Origin: Bacteroidales bacterium UBA4772
Lineage (GTDB): Bacteria > Bacteroidota > Bacteroidia > Bacteroidales > VadinHA17
Direction: 5' to 3'
Assembly: GCA_002403305.1 (NCBI GenBank)
Contig: DHHM01000013.1
Location: 1 to 8,849 of the forward strand
Length of the DNA: 8,849 bases
The first letter of the stretch is position 1, and the number at the start of each line of letters is the position of its first letter. A model generated the notes under the pieces. That model had not been told where the DNA came from, made no database searches, and saw only the letters and a program-made list of their open reading frames with translations. Made by a program: the position numbers and the translations under genes. This document shows, one piece after another, positions 5,010 to 8,849 of the stretch.

Positions 5010-6151
5010 TGCGCATTGTCATCTGCGGTCCGGCTCATCCCTATCGCGGCGGCATAGCAGCATATAATGAGAGGCTGGCACAGCAGTTCCTTCAGGAGGG
5101 AGATGCTGCAGCCATTTACACCTTTAAATTGCAGTATCCGGCACTGCTCTTCCCTGGCAAGACACAGTATGATGTGGGTTATGCCCCGCAGGGGGTGACC
5201 ATCACCCGTGCCATCAACTCGGTCAACCCGCTTAACTGGTTCACCATCGGTATGCGCCTGAGACGTACCAGACCGGACCTGATAATACTCCGGTACTGGC
5301 TTCCTTTTCTGGCGCCGGCGCTCGGTTTCATAGCACGGATAGTGAGAACCAACAGGCACACCAGGATAGTCACCATCTTCGACAATGTGATCCCTCATGA
5401 GAAACACGTCGGCGACAGGATGCTGACGAAGTTCTTCGTGAAGAGCATTCACGGCGCCCTGGTGATGACGAAGGCTGTGGAGCGTGACCTGAGGCAGTTC
5501 AGTCTCAGGATGCCCTGCGTCATATCGCCACACCCGCTGTTTGACAACTACAGTGAGCCTGTGTCGCGTGCCGAGGCGCTGGTGCGGCTTAAGCTCTGTC
5601 CGGCCGAAAAGTACATTCTCTTCTTTGGCTTTATCAGGGAGTACAAGGGACTTGACCTGCTGATTGAGGCCATGGCTGACCCAGCTGTCAGGAGCCTCGG
5701 AATCAAACTTATTGTTGCTGGTGAATTCTACGAGGATGAGAAGAGATACTTTGATCTCATTCATGAGCATGACCTCGCCGGCAACATGATCTTTCACTCC
5801 CACTTCATCAGTGATGAGGAGGTGCGTTACTATTTCTCTGCCGCCTCACTGGTTGTGCAGCCTTACAGGTCTGCCACACAGAGCGGGGTGACACAGGTGG
5901 CCTATCACTTCAACAAGCCTATGGTTGTGACCAACGTAGGGGGACTTGCCGAGATAGTGCCTGACGGCATCTGCGGCTATGTTGTTGAGCCTGAGCCGGA
6001 AGCAATAGCAGTAGCAATTGCGGATTTCTTCAACGGTGATGAGGAGAGGTTTAAAGAGGGTATTGAAGAGCAGAAGAAGCTCTATACATGGGAGAGGATG
6101 ACAGAGGCACTGCGCACTCTCTCGTGGGATACGCAGCGCGCGAGGCATTAG
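5006..6151 (+). CDS. GT4-type glycosyltransferase (GT-B fold)
   Basis: A 381-residue cytoplasmic or membrane-associated glycosyltransferase that would transfer a sugar from a nucleotide donor to a glycan or lipid acceptor. The N-terminal acceptor domain begins MRIVICGPAHPYRGGIAAY, with the glycine-rich loop RGGIA at 14-18. The C-terminal donor domain has FFGFIREYKGLDLL (206-219), with the phosphate-contacting Arg211 and Lys214, and VGGLAEIV (311-318). The usual E-x7-E motif is degenerate: the region reads TQSGVTQVAYHFNKP (291-305), with neither glutamate in the normal place. From memory, this QSGVTQ variant occurs in a Bacteroidota subfamily with the same GP(A)xPxRGGIA start. Two ATGs in tandem (5006 and 5009) are possible starts. 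The gene overlaps the dehydrogenase stop by 4 nt. Donor and acceptor cannot be deduced. Confidence 0.9.
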   Translation: MMRIVICGPAHPYRGGIAAYNERLAQQFLQEGDAAAIYTFKLQYPALLFPGKTQYDVGYAPQGVTITRAINSVNPLNWFTIGMRLRRTRPDLIILRYWLPFLAPALGFIARIVRTNRHTRIVTIFDNVIPHEKHVGDRMLTKFFVKSIHGALVMTKAVERDLRQFSLRMPCVISPHPLFDNYSEPVSRAEALVRLKLCPAEKYILFFGFIREYKGLDLLIEAMADPAVRSLGIKLIVAGEFYEDEKRYFDLIHEHDLAGNMIFHSHFISDEEVRYYFSAASLVVQPYRSATQSGVTQVAYHFNKPMVVTNVGGLAEIVPDGICGYVVEPEPEAIAVAIADFFNGDEERFKEGIEEQKKLYTWERMTEALRTLSWDTQRARH

Positions 6152-6163
6152 TCACAGACCTCA

Positions 6164-6249
6164 GGGCACACAGGAAGCGAAACGACACAGTCCCGCGACA
6201 GCGGGAGGGCACACAAGAAGCAAAGCGACGCAGACCCTCGAAAGCGGGA
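6164..6249. repeat. Two tandem imperfect 43-base repeats between converging genes
   Basis: Positions 6164-6206 and 6207-6249 align without gaps at 36 of 43 positions. Both begin GGGCACACA and end AGCGGGA. The first copy contains a perfect hairpin, TCCCGC-GACA-GCGGGA (6191-6206). A 7-base inverted repeat, AGACCTC/GAGGTCT (6156-6162 and 6248-6254), flanks the pair. There is no T run, so a rho-independent terminator is not obvious, though the structures may help end transcription of the converging GT4 and GT2 genes. Confidence 0.7.
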
Positions 6250-6288
6250 GGTCTCAGGACACGAGGCACGGGGTTTATGGCGCGGAAC

Positions 6289-7248
6289 TCAGACTTTTAT
6301 GTTAAGGCGTTCCCATACCAGGTAGCGGTTGCGGTCAGAAGAGCGGCGGTTGACAAGCTCAGCAAGAAATCCGGTCAGGAAGAGAAACGATCCTATTATC
6401 ATTACTGCCAGCGCTATGTAAAAGTAGGGACTGTCAGTCACCAGCGGGGCCCTGAGGCCCTGGTGGATAAACACCAGCTTACGTATGCCGAGGTATACCG
6501 CCATGATGAATCCCGCCAGGAACATGAGCGAGCCCATTGTGCCGAAGAGATGCATGGGACTTTTGCCAAAGCGGGTGATGAAGCTGATGGTCAGCATGTC
6601 AAGATAACCCTTCAGGAACCTGTCAAAGCCGTATTTAGTCACACCGTACTTACGGGCCTGGTGCTGCACCACCTTCTCGCCAATATTTTTAAAGCCTGCC
6701 TCCACCGCCAGCATGGGTATGTAACGGTGCATCTCGCCGTAGACCTCGATGCTCCTGACCACCTCCCCGTCATAGGCCTTCAAGCCGCAGTTGAAGTCGT
6801 GCAGCCTGATACCCGAGAACTTCCTGGCAGTGTAGTTGTATAGTTTTGATGTTGTCTTCTTGATGAACGGGTCATACCTCTTCTTCTTCCATCCGGAGAC
6901 CATATGATACCTCTCTTCCCTGATCATCCGGACCAGTTCGGGGATCTCATCGGGACTGTCCTGCAGGTCGGCATCCATGGTTATCACCACCTCTCCTGAC
7001 GAGGCCTCAAAACCGGTCTGCAGCGCAGCTGCCTTGCCATAGTTGCGGCGGAACCTGATGGCTTTTATCTTCCCATTGCGGGATGCAAGATGCTTCAGCA
7101 CCTCCCAGCTGTTGTCACTGCTGCCGTCATCAATTACAATAAGCTCATAGCCGATTGAGGAGGCGACACAAACCCTGTCAATCCATTCTGCCAGTTCGGG
7201 CAGCGACTCCGCCTCGTTCCAGGCAGGGACTACAACCGAAAGATCCAT
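6289..7248 (-). CDS. GT2 glycosyltransferase, polyprenyl-phosphate sugar synthase type, with two C-terminal membrane helices
   Basis: A 319-residue inner-membrane-anchored enzyme of the DPM1/GtrB/ArnC-like GT2 group, which typically transfers a sugar from a nucleotide donor to a polyprenyl phosphate carrier for envelope glycan building. The GT-A domain starts LSVVVPAWNEAESL. It has IDDGSSD (39-45), RRNYGKAAALQTGF (67-80), the metal-binding MDADLQD (91-97) and DFNCGLKAY (151-159). Two hydrophobic helices follow at about 234-255 and 275-298, then a short basic tail, as in GtrB-type enzymes. Its ATG overlaps the TAA of the upstream DUF4199 gene by one base, so the two are translationally coupled. 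I recall GT2 and DUF4199 genes as frequent neighbours in Bacteroidota. The sugar and carrier cannot be deduced. Confidence 0.92.
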   Translation of the reverse strand: MDLSVVVPAWNEAESLPELAEWIDRVCVASSIGYELIVIDDGSSDNSWEVLKHLASRNGKIKAIRFRRNYGKAAALQTGFEASSGEVVITMDADLQDSPDEIPELVRMIREERYHMVSGWKKKRYDPFIKKTTSKLYNYTARKFSGIRLHDFNCGLKAYDGEVVRSIEVYGEMHRYIPMLAVEAGFKNIGEKVVQHQARKYGVTKYGFDRFLKGYLDMLTISFITRFGKSPMHLFGTMGSLMFLAGFIMAVYLGIRKLVFIHQGLRAPLVTDSPYFYIALAVMIIGSFLFLTGFLAELVNRRSSDRNRYLVWERLNIKV

Positions 7249-7793
7249 TACTGCTGCGGCTCTTCTTCAACCTCATCAAGGAGAGGATTGCCCTTTTTCA
7301 TGACGAAGAGTGATACGATCAGCGAGAGAATCAGTCCCATGAAGACACCGTTGATAATCGACATCATGGCGGTGAACCACGGTTTCATCATCTTGGCTTG
7401 CACCTCCATGGCCTTCTCAATGGCAGCATCGGGGACACCCCTCCCGACCAGTCTCTCCTCAGCTACCGCCAGCGATTTGTCTACCAGGCCGGGGTCAATG
7501 AATGCATATAGAACATAGACGAATATTGCCGCTATGATGGCCGCGTACAGGTTGATAATCACCCCTGCCCCGACTGATTTGCCGTAGGAGATGTATCCGT
7601 TGTTGTAATGGTCACGGTATGAGCGTAGCAGAAAAAAGAGCACAAGAACTGAGATGAGCATCATTGGCCACATCAGCCATGTCTTGAAGGTGAGGTCAAA
7701 CATATAAGTAAGCACCGAGAGGCCGACACTGATCAGACCCAGAATAATTCCGTAGTTCAGGGTCTCTTTCCAGATTGATCTTTTTTCTTCCAT
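7248..7793 (-). CDS. DUF4199 family integral membrane protein
   Basis: A 181-residue membrane protein of unknown function. There are four predicted hydrophobic segments at about 11-31, 38-57, 74-97 and 141-165. Segments 3 and 4 are separated by a soluble, helical, charged stretch (about 100-136, AVAEERLVGRG…AIEKAMEVQAKM), and the acidic tail reads LLDEVEEEPQQ. This layout, with NNGYISYGKSVGAG before segment 3, matches the Bacteroidota family DUF4199. The frame is open back to 7922. The Met at 7793 (MEEKRSIWKETLNYG) is chosen because the extra 43 residues are basic and not family-like, and because a -7 promoter box lies at 7820-7827 inside that extension. It is coupled to the GT2 gene by a TAATG overlap, suggesting that the protein supports the glycosyltransferase step, which is inference. 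Confidence 0.85.
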   Translation of the reverse strand: MEEKRSIWKETLNYGIILGLISVGLSVLTYMFDLTFKTWLMWPMMLISVLVLFFLLRSYRDHYNNGYISYGKSVGAGVIINLYAAIIAAIFVYVLYAFIDPGLVDKSLAVAEERLVGRGVPDAAIEKAMEVQAKMMKPWFTAMMSIINGVFMGLILSLIVSLFVMKKGNPLLDEVEEEPQQ

Positions 7794-7819
7794 CTTACCG
7801 TTTTTTTTGATTTTGAAAA

Positions 7820-7827
7820 CAAACTTA
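7820..7827 (-). promoter_or_regulatory. -7 promoter box for the DUF4199-GT2 operon
   Basis: TAAGTTTG on the minus strand matches TAnnTTTG exactly and lies 26 bases upstream of the ATG at 7793. No clear -33 TTTG was found at the normal distance, so the call rests on the -7 box alone. Confidence 0.5.
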
Positions 7828-7936
7828 CATAAAAACAGTCGATTTTTCACAGGTAAATAATAATCAAGTTCACTGACCGGATTTTTGGAGGGTATGAAAT
7901 CTTTATGGACAAATCTCTGCATCCGGGAAAACTATG

Positions 7937-7968
7937 ACTATTATTTGGCGCCTCCGCCAAATAATAGT
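7937..7968. repeat. Perfect 14-bp inverted repeat over the ffs promoter
   Basis: ACTATTATTTGGCG (7937-7950) and CGCCAAATAATAGT (7955-7968) are exact reverse complements with the 4-base loop CCTC. The left arm holds the -33 TTTG and the right arm runs up to the -7 box of the SRP RNA promoter. It may be an operator, a cruciform, or a small repeat element that landed upstream of ffs. No T run follows the right arm in a way that suits a terminator for any gene entering from the left. Confidence 0.8.
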
Positions 7969-7975
7969 ATTTTTG
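7944..7975 (+). promoter_or_regulatory. ffs promoter (TTTG-N20-TATTTTTG)
   Basis: TTTG at 7944-7947 and TATTTTTG at 7968-7975 match the Bacteroidota -33/-7 consensus with a 20-base spacer. The first base of the SRP RNA stem lies about 5 bases downstream, which is the expected start distance. Confidence 0.7.
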
Positions 7976-7979
7976 TGCG

Positions 7980-8076
7980 GGGTAAGTCTCATACGACCAG
8001 CTCCCTTTGAACTCCCCCAGGGTCGGAAGGCAGCAAGGGTAGAAGGTTGTAGCGGTGCGATATGAGTAGCTTACCC
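7980..8076 (+). ncRNA. ffs: Signal recognition particle RNA (4.5S, small bacterial type)
   Basis: This RNA pairs with Ffh to form the signal recognition particle that targets nascent membrane proteins to the membrane. The conserved domain IV is seen as GGTCGGAAGGCAGCAAGGGT (8021-8040), with the GGAA tetraloop at 8025-8028 and the asymmetric loop that binds the Ffh M domain. The ends GGGUAAG (7980-7986) and CUUACCC (8070-8076) pair, continued by CUCAUA (7988-7993) with UAUGAG (8061-8066). There is no Alu domain, as normal for small Gram-negative SRP RNAs. It is transcribed alone, with its own promoter and terminator. Confidence 0.95.
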
Positions 8077-8085
8077 TCTTTTTTT
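8070..8085 (+). terminator. ffs terminator (RNA end stem plus T run)
   Basis: The 3' strand of the terminal SRP RNA stem (CTTACCC) is followed at once by CTT and then more T's, giving seven T's at 8079-8085. The RNA's own closing helix plus this T run would act as an intrinsic terminator. Confidence 0.6.
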
Positions 8086-8108
8086 GACCCCTGCTGAATA
8101 TTAGTTTA

Positions 8109-8116
8109 TATATTTG
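8109..8116 (+). promoter_or_regulatory. -7 promoter box for the YciO-family gene
   Basis: TATATTTG matches TAnnTTTG exactly, 20 bases before the ATG at 8136. A TTTG at 8083-8086 gives a spacer of 22 bases, slightly long, and overlaps the ffs T run. Confidence 0.5.
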
Positions 8117-8135
8117 CCTTCTGTTTTACAGAGAG

Positions 8136-8750
8136 ATGCTTCTTAAGATATATCCCGAGAATCCCAACCCGGACCAGATACGCAAGGTAATATGGGTGCT
8201 TGAGCAGGGAGGTATAGTCATATACCCCACTGACACCATCTATGCCATGGGTTGTGATATCAGGGCCGGGAAGACCATCGAGAAGATAGCCCGCTTCAAG
8301 GGACTTAATCCCGGCAACCCCGACATGTCAATGATCTTTGCTTCTATGAGTCAGCTCTCCGAGTATACGGTTATCCATGACAATAACCTTTTCAGGCTGC
8401 TGAAGCGTAACCTGCCGGGGCCGTTCACCTTCATCGTCAAGGCCAATAACCAGATCCCCGCCATGTTCCGTCACCGCAAGAAGACGCTGGGGATACGTAT
8501 CCCGGACAACAGCATCACACTGGAGATAGTACGCGAACTGGGACGTCCCCTGATGACTACCTCAATCCATGAGGATAATGAGATCATCGAATATATCACT
8601 GACCCGGAGCTCATTCATGAAAAATATTATAATTTTGCTGACCTGGTTGTTGACGCTGGCTTCGGAGACAATGAACCCTCAACCGTTGTTGACTGTACCG
8701 GCCCCGAGCCTGTCATCCTGAGGCAGGGGAAGGGGGTGCTTGAATTATAG
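8136..8750 (+). CDS. yciO: L-threonylcarbamoyladenylate synthase family protein (YciO/TsaC/Sua5)
   Basis: A 204-residue cytoplasmic protein of the YrdC-fold family. TsaC/Sua5 members make threonylcarbamoyl-AMP from threonine, bicarbonate and ATP for the t6A modification of tRNA. The overall sequence matches E. coli YciO in length and in several motifs: GGIVIYPTDTIYAMGCD (25-41), LPGPFTFIVKA (93-103), LGIRIPDN (118-125), LMTTSIHEDN (139-148) and STVVDCT (182-188). The KRxxxxP-type nucleotide motif of TsaC is altered here (FKGLNPGNPDMSM), as in YciO proteins, so the t6A activity of this protein is plausible but not assured. No second YrdC gene is visible in the window. The start follows a short leader after a TATATTTG box. 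The gene ends just before the heptad repeats. Confidence 0.9.
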   Translation: MLLKIYPENPNPDQIRKVIWVLEQGGIVIYPTDTIYAMGCDIRAGKTIEKIARFKGLNPGNPDMSMIFASMSQLSEYTVIHDNNLFRLLKRNLPGPFTFIVKANNQIPAMFRHRKKTLGIRIPDNSITLEIVRELGRPLMTTSIHEDNEIIEYITDPELIHEKYYNFADLVVDAGFGDNEPSTVVDCTGPEPVILRQGKGVLEL

Positions 8751-8759
8751 GCAGTAGTG

Positions 8760-8794
8760 GATTTTCGATTTCAGATTTTCGATTTTCGATTTCT
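8760..8794 (+). repeat. Heptad array, five units of GATTTTC type
   Basis: Five consecutive 7-base units: GATTTTC, GATTTCA, GATTTTC, GATTTTC, GATTTCT. They begin 10 bases after the stop of the YciO-family gene. Together with the facing array at 8805-8849 they can form a long imperfect hairpin. Confidence 0.85.
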
Positions 8795-8804
8795 GCAACT
8801 ATTC

Positions 8805-8849
8805 GCAAATCGCAAATCGCACATCACAAATCGCAAATCGCACATCGCA
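8805..8849 (+). repeat. Heptad array, six units of GCAAATC type, running off the window
   Basis: Consecutive 7-base units: GCAAATC twice, GCACATC, ACAAATC, GCAAATC, GCACATC, then GCA at the window edge. A 10-base spacer separates it from the GATTTTC array. GATTTTC pairs with GCAAATC at six of seven positions, so the arrays are imperfect inverted copies. The array continues past the end of the window. Confidence 0.85.

Noticed and set aside
4970..5803. Minus-strand open frame of 277 codons opposite the GT4 gene
   Set aside because: It is a shadow of the GT4 coding frame, caused by GC-rich codon use, with a low-complexity His/Arg/Gln-rich product and no recognisable domain.
6088..6843. Plus-strand open frame of 251 codons running from GT4 through the tandem repeats into GT2
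   Set aside because: It is antisense to the GT2 catalytic domain, and its product is compositionally odd with no family features. The GT2 frame has clear catalytic motifs.
7794..7922. 43-codon N-terminal extension of the DUF4199 frame
   Set aside because: The added residues are basic and unlike the family, and a -7 promoter box lies inside them. The internal Met at 7793 gives the usual protein length and start.
8760..8849. CRISPR array
   Set aside because: The units are only 7 bases long, directly adjacent, with no unique spacers and no cas genes. This is a simple heptad repeat.

Overview
The window looks like a Bacteroidota chromosome, most likely Bacteroidales or a close relative. Four observations support this. 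The tmRNA encodes the tag GENNYALAA. Promoters fit the Bacteroidota -33/-7 pattern (TTTG, then TAnnTTTG), and start codons lack clear Shine-Dalgarno sites. The integrase belongs to the Bacteroidota-type tyrosine recombinases with an arm-binding N-terminus. DUF4199 and the LYS1-like dehydrogenase are also typical of this phylum. I cannot name the species.

Left part (1 to about 3160): the AT-rich end of an integrative element, with all genes on the minus strand. Going away from the tmRNA gene, these are a tyrosine integrase, an unrecognised 320-residue protein overlapping it by 8 nt, an excisionase-like HTH protein, and a small protein overlapping that one by 4 nt (ATGA). The element continues beyond position 1. 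Between the integrase and the tmRNA terminator are three copies of a 15-base sequence (AGGTATCCGAATAAG and a one-base variant). Two of them form a perfect inverted repeat; they are candidate integrase-binding or attachment sites.

Middle (3205-5009): the tmRNA gene ssrA (minus) is intact, with its own intrinsic terminator and a good promoter. A LYS1/alanine-dehydrogenase-like oxidoreductase diverges from it. This gene overlaps a GT4 glycosyltransferase gene by 4 nt, just after a run of ten G's that could slip and change how the two frames are joined.

Right part (5006-8849): the GT4 gene converges on a minus-strand pair, DUF4199 membrane protein then GT2 polyprenyl-phosphate-type glycosyltransferase, joined by a 1-nt stop/start overlap. 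A 43-base imperfect tandem repeat lies between the converging genes. Next come the SRP RNA (ffs, plus), whose promoter is spanned by a perfect 14-bp inverted repeat, and a YciO/TsaC/Sua5-family gene. The window ends inside two facing arrays of 7-base repeats.

The host genes are housekeeping (ribosome rescue, protein targeting, probable tRNA modification) plus envelope glycan synthesis. The most unusual parts are the attachment-like repeats beside ssrA, the G10 tract at the gene junction, the palindrome on the ffs promoter and the heptad arrays. I did not find a recognisable defence system or a clearly new multi-gene system here.
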